Counted from the stretch's first letter, positions 1-9,970 are shown. The stretch is 64,000 bases of DNA from Bradyrhizobium sp. RD5-C2 (GCF_019972155.1 NZ_BOVL01000004.1:92254-156253), one strand, 5' to 3'. The notes: generated from the letters alone by a model not told the origin. Numbers and translations: made by a program.

Positions 1-45
1 TCTAGCTTCTCCAGCGGCAATGCCGCGACTTGCAGGGTCCCGCCA

Positions 46-711
46 ATGACCGGTTTTTCGACCGCGCGCCAGTACATGGTGGATGGTCAGGTGCGTCCGA
101 GCGACGTGACCGATGATCGTATTCTCGAAGCCATGCTGACCGTGCCGCGCGAGGTGTTCGTGCCGGCCAGCAAGCAGGCACTGGCCTATCTCGACCTCGA
201 TCTCGACGTGACCGAGGGCGATGCGGCCAAGCGCTGCCTGATCACGCCGGCGCTGCTCGCCAGGATGCTGCAAGCCGCCGAGATCAAGGCGACCGACCGC
301 GTCCTGGTCGTCGGCTGTGCGACCGGCTACGCCGCCGCCATCGTGGCGCACCTTGCCGGAGAGGTCAGCGCAACCGAGAGCGATCCGGCGCTTGCCGGCA
401 AGGCCTCTGCCGCGTTCGCCCAGCTCGGCATCCAGAATGTGACCGTCAAGACCGCGGCGGTGGCCGACGGCGATGCCGCCTGCGCGCCGTACGACGTCAT
501 CGTTCTCAACGGTGCGACCGAGATCATCCCGAGCGGGCTGTTCGGTCAGCTCAAGGAGGGGGGCCGGCTGGTCGGGGTGTTCGGCCTAACGCCGCCGCCG
601 CGCGCGACCCTCGTGACTCACACCCACGGGGATTTCGGACATCGCGAGCTGTTCGACGCCACGGCCCCCGTGCTGCCCGGACTGGAACGGGTTCCCGCCT
701 TCGTCTTCTGA
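46..711 (+). CDS. protein-L-isoaspartate O-methyltransferase family protein
   Basis: SAM-dependent methyltransferase of the PCMT family, which repairs isoaspartyl residues in damaged proteins in the cytoplasm. The 221-residue length fits the family. A Rossmann SAM-binding motif, VLVVGCATGYAAA, lies near residue 87, followed by an acidic residue (ATESD) that would hold the SAM ribose. The N-terminal block with MVDGQVRPSDVTD is typical of alphaproteobacterial members. It sits upstream of a TolC-type gene, an arrangement common in Bradyrhizobium. Only 45 bases precede the ATG, so its own promoter cannot be judged. Whether it really repairs isoaspartate is inferred from the family only; several rhizobial members lack proof. 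Confidence 0.88.
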   Translation: MTGFSTARQYMVDGQVRPSDVTDDRILEAMLTVPREVFVPASKQALAYLDLDLDVTEGDAAKRCLITPALLARMLQAAEIKATDRVLVVGCATGYAAAIVAHLAGEVSATESDPALAGKASAAFAQLGIQNVTVKTAAVADGDAACAPYDVIVLNGATEIIPSGLFGQLKEGGRLVGVFGLTPPPRATLVTHTHGDFGHRELFDATAPVLPGLERVPAFVF

Positions 712-908
712 CCGCTACTGCACTGCGCCACCTGATAAAATCCCGTTCCGAATCAGAAGTGTGGCCCGTTTGCCCCATGTGAAGAGTTTCCGCCGTGTTC
801 CGTTGCGGGGTGGTTCCGTTGCCCTTAGCTGCGGATTAAGGTGAGGCGGGACTCACTTCGTCTGAAGCGACCGCCGGAACTGACTTGCGTGTGGAGACGG
901 CGACTACA

Positions 909-2309
909 ATGATTGGATTACCGGGGATGCGTGGGGTGAAAGCTATCACCGCGGCTGCGACTGCCGTCCTTCTCTTGGCGGAGCTGGGCCCCGTGCCCGC
1001 GCTCGCCGATACTATCGAGGCCGCGCTGGTGCGGTCCTACCAGAACAACCCCCAGCTGAATTCGCAGCGCGCGCTGGTGAGGGCGACCGACGAAAACGTT
1101 CCCCAGGCGCTCTCGGGCTACCGTCCGAAAGCTGCGCTGACCGTGAGCGGCGGATATCAGTACACCGACCAGCAGCCGACGGGTATCAAGAGCGCGATCA
1201 ACGGAACCCAGAATCCGGCCAGCGCGGGCCTGACGGTGAACCAGTCGCTGTACAACGCGCAGACCCCGCACAGGGTGCGCGCGGCCGAAAGCCAGGTGTC
1301 GTCGGCACGCGAAGGTCTGCGCGTGCTCGAGCAGACCGTCATCCTGAGCGCCGCCACCATCTACATGGATTATCTGCGCGACGCGGCGATCGTCGAGGTC
1401 CAGCGCAGCAACACGCGCGTGCTGGAACAGACGCTGAAGCAGACCCAGGACCGCTTCAACGTAGGTGAGGTGACGCGGACGGACGTCGCGCAATCCGAGG
1501 CGCAACTTGCGGCCGGCAAGACCCAGCAGCTAACCGCAGAATCGAACCTGACGACCACGCGGTCGAACTTCCGCCGCATCATCGGCAACGAGCCGCAGAA
1601 TCTCGCGCCCGGCTCGCCGGTCGATCGCTTCTTGCCGACAACGCTTGCGGCGGCCGTCGAGCTCAGCCTGACCCAGAATCCGAACGTCACGTCCGCGATG
1701 TATGGCGTCGACGTCAACTTCCTGCAGACCAAGGTTGCCGAAGGCGCGCTGCTGCCGACGGTCGGGTTGCAGGCGTCGGTGACCGAAGGCTACCAGCAGC
1801 AATTGTCGGTGAACCGGCTGTTCAATGCGGCGGCGCAGGTTCAGGTGTCGGTGCCGATCTATCAGGGCGGCGCCGAGTATTCGCTGATCCGGCAGTCGAA
1901 GGAATCGCTGGCGCAGCAGCGTCTGGTCCTGGAACAGACCAGGGATCAGGCGCGTGCCAACGTCGTCACCGCATGGGGCCAGCTGGTCGCCGGCAAGTCG
2001 CAGGTCGCGTCGGCGCAGGCGCAGGTGACCGCGTCCGAAATCGCGCTGAACGGCGTGCGCGAAGAGGCCAAGGCCGGTCAGCGCACCACGCTCGACGTGC
2101 TCAACGCGCAGCAAGCGCTGGTCAATGCGCGCAACGCACTCGTCACCGCGCAACACGACCGCGTCGTTGCATCCTACAACGTGCTGAGCGCGATCGGCCG
2201 GCTGTCACCGCAGGTGATGGGCCTTTCGACCAACGTCTATGATCCCACCGTGCATTATCAGCAGGTGCGCGACAACTGGGCCGGCGTGCGTACGCCCGAC
2301 GGCCGCTAA
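909..2309 (+). CDS. TolC family outer membrane efflux/secretion protein
   Basis: Outer-membrane channel of the TolC family, forming the exit duct of type I secretion and tripartite efflux pumps. A signal peptide (about residues 1-34) ends near ALAD-TIEAAL. The two OEP repeats follow, each with long coiled helices, and the typical block AGQRTTLDVLNAQQALVNAR lies near the C-terminus. The frame can be extended to a TTG at 885, but the ATG at 909 gives a cleaner signal peptide. About 465 residues is normal for TolC. No adaptor or inner-membrane pump gene is adjacent, so it probably serves several exporters. It could pair with the HlyD/ABC genes at 57439-61700, which have no outer-membrane gene beside them; that pairing is inference. 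Confidence 0.9.
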   Translation: MIGLPGMRGVKAITAAATAVLLLAELGPVPALADTIEAALVRSYQNNPQLNSQRALVRATDENVPQALSGYRPKAALTVSGGYQYTDQQPTGIKSAINGTQNPASAGLTVNQSLYNAQTPHRVRAAESQVSSAREGLRVLEQTVILSAATIYMDYLRDAAIVEVQRSNTRVLEQTLKQTQDRFNVGEVTRTDVAQSEAQLAAGKTQQLTAESNLTTTRSNFRRIIGNEPQNLAPGSPVDRFLPTTLAAAVELSLTQNPNVTSAMYGVDVNFLQTKVAEGALLPTVGLQASVTEGYQQQLSVNRLFNAAAQVQVSVPIYQGGAEYSLIRQSKESLAQQRLVLEQTRDQARANVVTAWGQLVAGKSQVASAQAQVTASEIALNGVREEAKAGQRTTLDVLNAQQALVNARNALVTAQHDRVVASYNVLSAIGRLSPQVMGLSTNVYDPTVHYQQVRDNWAGVRTPDGR

Positions 2310-2642
2310 ACACCTTCACATCAACGTCGCTCGTCGCGCCATGTTTGTGGTTCTGAGTTAATCAGGACCACAGACTGGCGCGTTTGCTTGCAATCGATAA
2401 TTGGCCTGACATACCGTTTTGTCGGGCAGCAACGCGATTCGCGGCGCCGGCGTTGCGTGATGGCAGGTGCGACGCCACCTGTGATCACGCTGCATTGGGC
2501 GACACGAAGCTTGCACAAAGCCTCGGGCGGGCTTGATCTGGGGACAAGTCGGGCGGGAGCAATGAAAATCTCCGCCTGCTTCATCGGAACCGGCGAATCC
2601 TCTCGGGCTTGATGTAAAATAAGTTTCGATGTGGAGTCGGAG
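2310..2642. other. intergenic gap tolC-popZ, no gene seen
   Basis: This 333-base stretch has a possible 74-codon reading frame (2388-2612) whose product shows no domain and has unnatural composition, so it is not called. An AT-rich patch at about 2611-2630, just before the popZ start, may contain its promoter. No repeat or RNA gene was recognised. Confidence 0.5.
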
Positions 2643-3392
2643 ATGACGCAACCTGCGAAGGTCCAAGAGCCCTCGATGGAGGAGATTCTGGCGTCGATCC
2701 GTCGCATCATTGCCGACGACGAGGCGAAGCCGGCCGCGGCCGAGAAACCTGCTGCTGCTGCACCGCCGCCGCCGAAAGTCGAGCCGCCGCCACCAGCCGC
2801 CAAGCCTGCGATGAAGAGCCCGCCGCCCGCAGCACCCCCGGCCGCGAAGCCCGCCGCGTCGGCACCGAAATCACCGCCGCCGGCGCCAACGCCGGCCAGC
2901 AACAGTCAGGACGACATCGACTCGCTGCTCGCCAGCCTCGACGAGGCGACGCCTGCGGCCGAGATCAGGCCGTCGCCGCAGCCCGAAGCCCAGCCCGAAG
3001 CCGATGTATTCGAGCTCACCGACGACATGGCGCTGCCGGAACCGGCGGCCACGCCGTCGTTCCGCAAGGTCGAGCCGCAGGATGACGTCGAGTTCACGGA
3101 AGCCCGCACACGGGTGCCGGAGCCAATGCGAGAACCGGTTCGAGAGCGAGAGCCGCCGGCAATCGAAACTGCGCCGATGCAACAGATCATCTCGGGAACC
3201 ACGATGCGGGCGGTCGAATCCGCCTTCAACTCCCTGGCCAACACCGTGCTGAGCAACAATGCACGGACGCTGGAAGATCTGGTCAAGGAGATGCTGCGGC
3301 CGATGCTCAAGTCCTGGCTGGACGACAATCTGCCGGGGCTGGTCGAGCGGATCGTCAAGGCCGAGATCGAGCGGGTCTCCCGCGGGCGCTAG
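2643..3392 (+). CDS. popZ: PopZ/DUF2497 polar organizing protein
   Basis: Alphaproteobacterial pole-organising scaffold that self-assembles at the cell pole and tethers the parS/ParB centromere and other partners. The N-terminal helix MEEILASIRRIIADDE is the family signature. It is followed by a Pro/Ala-rich disordered linker (about residues 30-95), an acidic segment, and a C-terminal oligomerisation region (about 185-249) containing LEDLVKEMLRPMLKSWLDDN. An upstream GTG at 2631 is possible, but the ATG at 2643 (MTQPAKVQ) gives the standard start. About 249 residues is longer than Caulobacter PopZ (177), mainly through the linker. It lies upstream of valS, as in relatives. Confidence 0.88.
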   Translation: MTQPAKVQEPSMEEILASIRRIIADDEAKPAAAEKPAAAAPPPPKVEPPPPAAKPAMKSPPPAAPPAAKPAASAPKSPPPAPTPASNSQDDIDSLLASLDEATPAAEIRPSPQPEAQPEADVFELTDDMALPEPAATPSFRKVEPQDDVEFTEARTRVPEPMREPVREREPPAIETAPMQQIISGTTMRAVESAFNSLANTVLSNNARTLEDLVKEMLRPMLKSWLDDNLPGLVERIVKAEIERVSRGR

Positions 3393-3510
3393 TCCGCCGC
3401 GGGCGTCAGCTCCTTCCGCAGGGGCTTGGCAGCCCTCATTCAGCCCCCAAATGCCCCCGTGTTTCGGTTCTGATAGGATCAGACCCGAAACGCCAGTTCC
3501 CCGTTTTGAC

Positions 3511-3551
3511 GCGTTTTCACGCGAACCGGTATCCACTTCGCTCGAAAACGC
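3511..3551. repeat. RPE-like palindromic intergenic repeat
   Basis: Imperfect inverted repeat with ends GCGTTTTC and GAAAACGC and an inner GCGAA/TTCGC pair around an ACCGGTATCCAC centre. Elements of this form are scattered between genes in many Rhizobiales (Rhizobiales palindromic elements). It would form a hairpin in the popZ-valS intergenic RNA. No coding content. Confidence 0.6.
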
Positions 3552-3640
3552 TCCCAATGCCGTTTTGACGTGCCGGTCCGGTTGACTTGGTGCGTTCGGG
3601 CGGCTTTCTACCCTTTCCCCATGGTCCACAGCGCATTGTC

Positions 3641-6508
3641 ATGATCGAGAAAAACTACCAGCCCGCCGATATCGAGCTCCGGATGGCCCAGATCTGGGAG
3701 GAGAGCGGTGCGTTCAAGGCCGGCCGGCCCGAGCGCAAGGACGCCGCGCCTTTCACCATCGTGATCCCGCCGCCGAACGTGACCGGCTCGCTGCACATGG
3801 GCCACGCGCTCAACAACACGCTGCAGGACATCCTGTGCCGTTTCGAGCGGATGCGCGGCCGCGACGTGCTGTGGCAGCCCGGCACCGATCATGCCGGCAT
3901 CGCCACCCAGATGGTGGTCGAGCGTCAGCTGATGGAGCGGCAGGAGCCGGGCCGTCGCGACATGGGCCGCGCCAAGTTCCTCGAGCGGGTCTGGCAGTGG
4001 AAGGCCGAGAGCGGCGGCACCATCGTCAACCAGCTCAAGCGCCTCGGCGCGTCCTGCGACTGGTCGCGCGAGCGCTTCACCATGGACGAGGGCCTGTCGC
4101 GCGCCGTCGTCAAGGTGTTCGTCGAGCTGCACCGCCAGGGCCTGATCTACAAGGACAAGCGCCTGGTTAATTGGGATCCGAAGCTGCTCACCGCGATCTC
4201 CGATCTCGAAGTGCAGCAGGTCGAGGTCAAGGGCCATCTCTGGTACCTGCGCTATCCGATCGAGGGGCGGACGTTCAATCCCGAGGACCCCAAATCGTTC
4301 ATCGTGGTCGCGACGACGCGTCCGGAGACGATGCTCGGCGACACCGCGGTCGCGGTGCATCCGGACGATGAGCGCTACACCGACCTGGTCGGCCGGCATG
4401 TGATCCTGCCGCTGGTCGGCCGCAGGATTCCGATCGTCGCCGACGACTATTCCGATCCGGAGAAGGGCTCGGGCGCCGTCAAGGTGACGCCGGCGCACGA
4501 CTTCAACGACTTCGAGATCGGCAAGCGCCACGGCCTGCCGCAGATCAGCGTGCTCGACCAGGAAGGCTGCCTCAGCCTCACCGGCAACGAGGACTATCTG
4601 CGCGGCTTGCCGACGGGCGCCGACGAGTTCGCGGCGGAGTTTCACGGCATCGAGCGCTTCGCGGCGCGCAAGAAGATCGTGGTGCGGCTGGAGGAGTTCG
4701 GCTTCCTCGAACGGATCGAGCCCAACACCCACATGGTGCCGCATGGCGACCGCTCGAACGTAGTGATCGAGCCGTATCTCACCGACCAGTGGTATGTCGA
4801 CGCCAAGACGCTGGCGCAGCCGGCGATGGCAGCGGTGCGCTCGGGCGAGACGACGTTCGTGCCGAAGAACTGGGAAAAGACCTATTTCGAGTGGATGGAG
4901 AACATCCAGCCCTGGTGCATCTCGCGCCAGCTCTGGTGGGGCCATCAGATCCCGGCCTGGTACGGGCCCGACGGCAAGGTGTTCGTGGCCGAGACCGAGG
5001 AAGAGGCGGTCGGCAACGCGCTCGGCTATTACGTCGAGCAGGAAGTCATCACACCGGAGCAGGGCCACGACATGGCGGTCGATCCCGCCAAGCGCGAGGG
5101 CTTCATCACGCGTGACGAGGACGTGCTCGACACCTGGTTCTCGTCGGCGCTGTGGCCGTTCTCGACGCTGGGCTGGCCGGACGACACGCCGGAGGTCGCG
5201 CGCTACTACCCGACCAACACGCTGGTCACGGGCTTCGACATCATCTTCTTCTGGGTCGCCCGCATGATGATGATGGGCCTCCACTTCATGAAGGAGGCGC
5301 CGTTCTCGACCGTCTACATCCACCGTCTCGTCCGTGACGAGAAGGGCGCCAAGATGTCGAAATCGAAGGGCAACGTCATCGACCCGCTCGGCGTGATCGA
5401 CGATTTCGGCGCCGACGCGCTGCGCTTCGCGCTGACCCGTGAGGCGGCGCAGGGCCACGACATCCGCCTGTCGCCGCATCTGGTCGAGACCAACCGCAAC
5501 TTCGCGACCAAGTTCTGGAACGCCTGCCGCTTCGCCGAGATGAACGAGTGCGTCAAGCCGGACGGTTTCGATCCGAAGGGCGCCAAGGAGACGTTGAACC
5601 GCTGGATCGCGCACGAGACCTCGCGCGTCACCCGCGAGGTGACCGAGACGATCGAGGATCATCGCTTCAACGACGCGGCCGGCGCGATCTACCGCTTCGT
5701 CTGGAACGTGTTCTGCGACTGGTATCTCGAGCTGGCAAAGCCGGTGCTGATGGGCGAGGAGGGCGCGGCCAAGGCCGAGACCCGCGCCATGATCGCCTGG
5801 ACCCGCGACGAGATCCTCAAGCTGCTGCATCCGTTCATGCCCTTTATCACCGAAGAGCTGTGGGCCGTGACCGCAAAGCGCGACGGCCTCCTGGTGCTGG
5901 CGCCCTGGCCGCGCAAGCAGGGCGTGACCGGGGAGCAACTGGCGGCGATCGCGACCGCAGGTCCCGTCGTCGATCCGATCATTCCACCGGTGATTGCGGC
6001 GCTCGATGCGGACGAGTTCAGCGATCCCGCGGCCGAGGCCGAGATCGGCTGGGTGGTCGATCTCGTCACCACAATGCGATCGGTGAAAGCGGAGATGAAC
6101 ATCCCGCCGTCGACGCTGACGCCGCTGGCGATCGTGACCACCTCCGACGAGACGCGCGACCGCGCCCAGCGCTGGAACGACACCATCAAACGCCTCGCGC
6201 GATTGTCGGAGATTTCCTTCGCTAACGCCGCGCCGGAAGGCGCCATGCAGCTGCTCGTGCGCGGCGAAGTCGTCGCGCTGCCGCTGAAGGGCGTGATCGA
6301 TCTTGCGGCCGAACGGGCGCGTCTGGAGAAAGAGCTCGGCAAGGCCGACGCCGACATCAAGCGGGTCGATGCAAAACTCTCCAACGAGAAGTTCGTCGCC
6401 AACGCGCCGGAAGAGCTCGTCGAGGAAGAGAAGGAAAAGCGCGCGGCAGCAACGGAGCGCCGCGCCAAGATCCTCGAGGCGATCGAGCTACTGAAGAAGG
6501 CGTCATAG
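3641..6508 (+). CDS. valS: valine--tRNA ligase
   Basis: Class I aminoacyl-tRNA synthetase that charges tRNA-Val. The class I HIGH motif is HMGH at residues 52-55 (PNVTGSLHMGHALNN) and the second signature is GAKMSKSKGN. The CP1 editing domain includes TTRPETMLGDTAV, the anticodon-binding domain follows, and a C-terminal coiled-coil tRNA-binding arm (about residues 880-955) is rich in Lys/Glu. The protein is about 955 residues, as expected. The frame is open back to 3587, but the start at MIEKNYQPADIE matches the family. It follows popZ on the same strand. Essential housekeeping gene. Confidence 0.97.
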   Translation: MIEKNYQPADIELRMAQIWEESGAFKAGRPERKDAAPFTIVIPPPNVTGSLHMGHALNNTLQDILCRFERMRGRDVLWQPGTDHAGIATQMVVERQLMERQEPGRRDMGRAKFLERVWQWKAESGGTIVNQLKRLGASCDWSRERFTMDEGLSRAVVKVFVELHRQGLIYKDKRLVNWDPKLLTAISDLEVQQVEVKGHLWYLRYPIEGRTFNPEDPKSFIVVATTRPETMLGDTAVAVHPDDERYTDLVGRHVILPLVGRRIPIVADDYSDPEKGSGAVKVTPAHDFNDFEIGKRHGLPQISVLDQEGCLSLTGNEDYLRGLPTGADEFAAEFHGIERFAARKKIVVRLEEFGFLERIEPNTHMVPHGDRSNVVIEPYLTDQWYVDAKTLAQPAMAAVRSGETTFVPKNWEKTYFEWMENIQPWCISRQLWWGHQIPAWYGPDGKVFVAETEEEAVGNALGYYVEQEVITPEQGHDMAVDPAKREGFITRDEDVLDTWFSSALWPFSTLGWPDDTPEVARYYPTNTLVTGFDIIFFWVARMMMMGLHFMKEAPFSTVYIHRLVRDEKGAKMSKSKGNVIDPLGVIDDFGADALRFALTREAAQGHDIRLSPHLVETNRNFATKFWNACRFAEMNECVKPDGFDPKGAKETLNRWIAHETSRVTREVTETIEDHRFNDAAGAIYRFVWNVFCDWYLELAKPVLMGEEGAAKAETRAMIAWTRDEILKLLHPFMPFITEELWAVTAKRDGLLVLAPWPRKQGVTGEQLAAIATAGPVVDPIIPPVIAALDADEFSDPAAEAEIGWVVDLVTTMRSVKAEMNIPPSTLTPLAIVTTSDETRDRAQRWNDTIKRLARLSEISFANAAPEGAMQLLVRGEVVALPLKGVIDLAAERARLEKELGKADADIKRVDAKLSNEKFVANAPEELVEEEKEKRAAATERRAKILEAIELLKKAS

Positions 6509-6526
6509 CTGATAACGCTGTGACGC

Positions 6527-7132
6527 TCAGAACCGCTTGCTGAGGAACTTCGATCCTTTCAGCCCATAGCGCCAGGGCAGGTCGACGGCCTTGGTGATGC
6601 CGATCCGCAATCCGGTGACGATGTCGGGCGGCTCCAGCCGCGCGTGGAGCGCGATCGGCGGCCGGTCGAGCGGCAGTTCGCTGTGCGCGATCGTGATGCC
6701 GAGCGCCTCGCAGAGCTTGCCGGGCCCCGAGCACAAGGCGCGCTCATCCTCCAGCCCGCGCCGCCGGCGCATCGCGGCAAGCCCATGGGTCGGCTCGAGC
6801 GCGCGGATCAGGACGGCGCTGGCCGAGCCCGGCGCCTCGCAGACGAAGTTGACGCACCAATGGATGCCGTAGGATCGGTAGACATAGGAGAAGCCCGGTG
6901 GGCCGAACATCACCTGGTTGCGCGGGGTCGGTCCGTTGAACGAGTGGGCCGCCGGTTCGGTGTGATGGTAGGCCTCGACCTCGGTGATGATGCCGCCGAC
7001 GCCGCCGACCAGGAAGGTCGCGCCGATCAGGTCGGGCGCGACCTCGAGGACGCTGCGATCGAAGAACGAGCGTTTCAGAGCTTTGCCGAGGCGCGGCGCG
7101 GTCGCACGGGTCGAGCGGGGTTTTTGAGCCAT
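6527..7132 (-). CDS. DNA-3-methyladenine glycosylase (AAG/MPG type)
   Basis: Base-excision repair glycosylase that removes alkylated purines. It has 201 residues, as usual for the family. It contains the AAG motifs [17 protein letters not shown] (catalytic Glu region), [19 protein letters not shown] and [14 protein letters not shown]. It converges with valS (18-base gap) and diverges from lipA. The N-terminus is basic ([19 protein letters not shown]). Confidence 0.93.
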   Translation of the reverse strand: MAQKPRSTRATAPRLGKALKRSFFDRSVLEVAPDLIGATFLVGGVGGIITEVEAYHHTEPAAHSFNGPTPRNQVMFGPPGFSYVYRSYGIHWCVNFVCEAPGSASAVLIRALEPTHGLAAMRRRRGLEDERALCSGPGKLCEALGITIAHSELPLDRPPIALHARLEPPDIVTGLRIGITKAVDLPWRYGLKGSKFLSKRF

Positions 7133-7266
7133 TTTGAGGTGGGAATCGGGGCGGAACGGACCTCGACACTGCCAATATATTGGCTGATCTGCTAGGGTTG
7201 CATAGGCCGGGTTGCGAGCCGTGCCAACACGGACTAGCTATGGCCTCTCGCGATTTGCAGGCACAA

Positions 7267-8226
7267 ATGGTCACCATCGTCGACACCATCTCCACCACTC
7301 AGCTCCGCCCGCGCCACCCCGAAAAGGTGAACCGGCCGGATGCCGTGTCGCCGCCGAAGCCGGACTGGATCCGGGTCCGCGCACCGAACACGCGCGGCTA
7401 TGCGGACACGCGCAAGATCGTGAAGGAGAACGGCCTCGTCACGGTGTGCGAGGAGGCGGGCTGCCCCAACATCGGTGAGTGCTGGGATAAGAAGCACGCC
7501 ACCTTCATGATCATGGGCGACACCTGCACCCGCGCCTGTGCGTTCTGCAACGTCAAGACCGGCATGCCCAGCGCGCTCGATGCCCATGAGCCCGAACACG
7601 TCGCCGAGGCGGTCTCGAAGCTCGGTCTGGCCCACGTCGTGATCACCTCGGTCGATCGCGACGATCTCGCTGACGGCGGTGCCGAGCATTTTGCGCAAGT
7701 GATCCGCGCCATCCGCGCCCGCTGCCCGACCACCACGATCGAGATCCTGACGCCGGACTTCCTGCGCAAGGACGGCGCGCTCGAGCGCGTGGTCGCGGCC
7801 AAGCCCGATGTCTTCAACCACAATCTGGAAACGGTGCCGTCGGGCTATCTGACGGTCCGTCCCGGGGCGCGCTACTTCCATTCGATCCGGCTGCTGCAGC
7901 GGGTCAAGGAAATGGACCCGACCATCTTCACCAAGTCAGGCATCATGGTCGGTCTCGGCGAGGAGCGGCACGAGGTGCTGCAGGTGATGGACGATCTGCG
8001 CTCGGCCGAGGTCGATTTCCTGACCATCGGCCAGTATTTGCAGCCGACGCGCAAACATCACGCCGTGATGCGCTACGTGACGCCGGATGAATTCGCCGGC
8101 TACGAGCGTGTCGCCTATACCAAGGGATTTCTGATGGTGTCGGCGAGTCCGCTGACGCGCTCGTCGCATCATGCCGGCGAGGATTTTGCGAAGCTGCAGG
8201 CGGCACGCACGGCTCGCGGCCGCTAG
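7267..8226 (+). CDS. lipA: lipoyl synthase
   Basis: Radical-SAM enzyme that inserts two sulfurs into protein-bound octanoyl chains to make lipoate for 2-oxoacid dehydrogenases. The auxiliary cluster motif [12 protein letters not shown] (Cx4Cx5C) and the radical-SAM motif CTRACAFC (Cx3Cx2C) are both intact. The C-terminal [10 protein letters not shown] carries the conserved Arg-Ser-Ser that ligates the auxiliary cluster. The frame opens at 7180, but the start MVTIVDTIS at 7267 matches the rhizobial pattern and gives about 319 residues. It is followed by a P-loop gene and a COQ10/RatA-type gene. Confidence 0.96.
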   Translation: MVTIVDTISTTQLRPRHPEKVNRPDAVSPPKPDWIRVRAPNTRGYADTRKIVKENGLVTVCEEAGCPNIGECWDKKHATFMIMGDTCTRACAFCNVKTGMPSALDAHEPEHVAEAVSKLGLAHVVITSVDRDDLADGGAEHFAQVIRAIRARCPTTTIEILTPDFLRKDGALERVVAAKPDVFNHNLETVPSGYLTVRPGARYFHSIRLLQRVKEMDPTIFTKSGIMVGLGEERHEVLQVMDDLRSAEVDFLTIGQYLQPTRKHHAVMRYVTPDEFAGYERVAYTKGFLMVSASPLTRSSHHAGEDFAKLQAARTARGR

Positions 8227-8303
8227 ATTTTGAAACGGCAGGAGGCCGGCGTCACCGCGCGCCGTTGCCTGATCGAGCCTTGACCGAATCTTGGACGGGA
8301 CCA

Positions 8304-8843
8304 ATGCAACGCGTGCTGGTGATGGGATCGTCGGGGTCCGGCAAGTCGACCTTTGCGCGACGGCTGTCTGCCATAACGGGTATCCCGACTGTGTCGATCG
8401 ACGCGCTGTTCTGGAAGCCGGGTTGGGTCGAGTCCGACAAGGATGAATTCGAGCGCCGCATGATCGAGGTCACGCGAGGGCCGCGCTGGATCATGGATGG
8501 GAACTTCATGAGGAACGGCGCAGGTGAATTGCGCCGGGAGCTTTCCGACACGATCATCTGGTTCGACCTGCCGCGACTGACCTGCATGCTCGGAATCCTG
8601 GGGCGGATCGCCGGTAGCTATGGCCAGGTTCGCCCCGAGATGGCGGAAGGCTGCCCGGAGAAGATCGACCTCGAATTCTTCCGTTATGTCTGGACCTATC
8701 GCCAGCGGCAGCGACCGAAGCTGATCGAATATTTTTCGGGCTTGCGCGCCGATCAATCGCTGGTCTGCTTCACCGATCGGGCCCAGGCGGACGATTATCT
8801 GCAGCGTCTCGCACGCCAGCAAAACCGTGCGAGTATCCACTGA
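8304..8843 (+). CDS. P-loop NTPase, adenylate kinase/FlaR-like
   Basis: Small nucleotide-binding protein of the adenylate-kinase-like family, often labelled topology modulation or FlaR-like. The Walker A motif MGSSGSGKSTFARRL is at the very N-terminus. The block SIDALFWKPGWVESD and the tail region (FSGLRADQSLVCFTDRAQADDYLQ) are typical. About 179 residues from the ATG at 8304; a TTG at 8265 is a less likely start. Its stop overlaps the next gene (TGATG), implying translational coupling. The substrate cannot be told from sequence. Confidence 0.82.
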   Translation: MQRVLVMGSSGSGKSTFARRLSAITGIPTVSIDALFWKPGWVESDKDEFERRMIEVTRGPRWIMDGNFMRNGAGELRRELSDTIIWFDLPRLTCMLGILGRIAGSYGQVRPEMAEGCPEKIDLEFFRYVWTYRQRQRPKLIEYFSGLRADQSLVCFTDRAQADDYLQRLARQQNRASIH

Positions 8844-9310
8844 TGCCACGATTCTCAAGCAAGCGGCGGGTCCGCCACACCGCACCTCAAATGTTCGACC
8901 TGGTCGCGGACGTCGAGCGCTATCCCGAATTCGTGCCGCTGTGCCAGGCGCTCAAGATCCGCCAGCGGACGCCCAAAGACGACGGCACAGAGGTCGTGGT
9001 CGCCGACATGACCGTCTCCTTCAAGCTGGTGCGCGAGACCTTCACCAGCAGGGTGACGCTCGACCGACCCAACCTGAAGATCCTGGTCGAATATCTGCGC
9101 GGACCGTTCAGCAATCTGGAGAATCGCTGGAGTTTTGAGCCGAAGTCGGACACCGAATGCGATGTCGGCTTCTTCCTGAACTACGAATTCAAGAACCGGA
9201 TGCTGGCGATGCTGATGGGCTCGATGTTCGACGCCGCATTCTCGCGCTTTGCTGCCGCGTTCGAGAAGCGTGCCGATCAGGTCTACGGCAAGCCCCAGCT
9301 CTCGACCTAG
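8843..9310 (+). CDS. COQ10/RatA family START-domain protein
   Basis: Polyketide-cyclase/START-fold protein of the COQ10 family, thought to bind ubiquinone or its precursors and aid respiration; E. coli RatA is a homologue also reported to affect ribosome association. It has 155 residues. The N-terminal MPRFSSKRRVRHTAPQMFDLVADVERYPEFVPLC pattern (read here as the segments RVRHTAPQMFDLV and ERYPEFVPLC) and the later NLENRWSFEP and LNYEFKNRML blocks are characteristic. Translationally coupled to the upstream P-loop gene. A true toxin role is unlikely in this setting. Confidence 0.88.
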   Translation: MPRFSSKRRVRHTAPQMFDLVADVERYPEFVPLCQALKIRQRTPKDDGTEVVVADMTVSFKLVRETFTSRVTLDRPNLKILVEYLRGPFSNLENRWSFEPKSDTECDVGFFLNYEFKNRMLAMLMGSMFDAAFSRFAAAFEKRADQVYGKPQLST

Positions 9311-9358
9311 TAACGCTGTCTCGTCCGCTGACGAGGCGGTCGTTTCCCCGGAACGCAA

Positions 9359-9381
9359 ATGCCCGGCACAAGGCCGGGCAT
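9359..9381. terminator. hairpin between convergent genes
   Basis: Nine-base perfect stem, ATGCCCGGC paired with GCCGGGCAT around a 5-base loop, between the plus-strand START-domain gene and the minus-strand BA14K gene. No clear T-run, so it may act as a weak bidirectional terminator or be a copy of a dispersed palindrome. Confidence 0.45.
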
Positions 9382-9412
9382 GACGGATAGTGCGGAGGCG
9401 CGTTCGCTGACT

Positions 9413-9799
9413 TTAAGGGCACGAACGCCGTACACCGCCCTTTGCGATGTAGGTGCCTGAAGCCGGGTCGTAGGAGCGGAAACGCTGCGAGCAATAGGCG
9501 TCGTTGTTGGCCTTGGCCTGGCTCGCCGCGATGGCGCCGCCGATGATCGCACCGGCTGCAAGCCCGCCGATGATCGCAGCGCCGTTTCCACCGCCGTCAT
9601 GGCGATGACCGTAGTAGCCGCCGCGGTAGCCGTAACGCGGGCCGCCATGCCAGTGACGATACTGCACGTGCTCGACGGAGGTCGGCTGGTCCTGCAACCG
9701 GGCGGGCGCGAGCGGTGCGGCGAACGAGGGGGCAATAGTCGACAGCGTCATGGCGCCAGAGGTGATTGCGGCCACGACCAAAGTTCCCAACTTCATCAT
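9413..9799 (-). CDS. BA14K family protein
   Basis: Small secreted protein of the BA14K family, named for a Brucella immunoreactive antigen and common in Rhizobiales. The start MMKLGTLVVAAITSG at 9799 follows a good ribosome site (AAGGAGAAA). A signal peptide runs to about residue 27 (PSFAAPLAP). The middle is Gly/Tyr/His/Arg-rich (RYGYRGGYYGHRHDGGG), then comes a glycine-zipper-like hydrophobic stretch (AAIIGGLAAGAIIGGAIAAS). The C-terminal YCSQRFRSYDPASGTYI is the family hallmark. About 128 residues. Function is unproven; a cell-envelope location is likely. Confidence 0.88.
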   Translation of the reverse strand: MMKLGTLVVAAITSGAMTLSTIAPSFAAPLAPARLQDQPTSVEHVQYRHWHGGPRYGYRGGYYGHRHDGGGNGAAIIGGLAAGAIIGGAIAASQAKANNDAYCSQRFRSYDPASGTYIAKGGVRRSCP

Positions 9800-9970
9800 T
9801 TTCTCCTTGTTGTGGGATTTTGCTGTTTGGAAAAACGATTCAAACGGCGGCGGGAATAATGGAAAACGGCGAAGCGACGTCGCAGTTCCACCTGAGATAG
9901 GCGGCACTGGGTCGCAGTTGACTTGAGGGTAGTGTGAGGCTGGCCTTCGCGCGACTAGACTTGCGTAGGC

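Noticed and set aside
2388..2612. 74-codon frame between tolC and popZ
   Set aside because: No ribosome site, domain or natural composition.
3608..5938. 776-codon minus-strand frame across valS
   Set aside because: Exact antisense of valS; product is Arg/His/Asp-rich with no domain, typical of a high-GC shadow frame.
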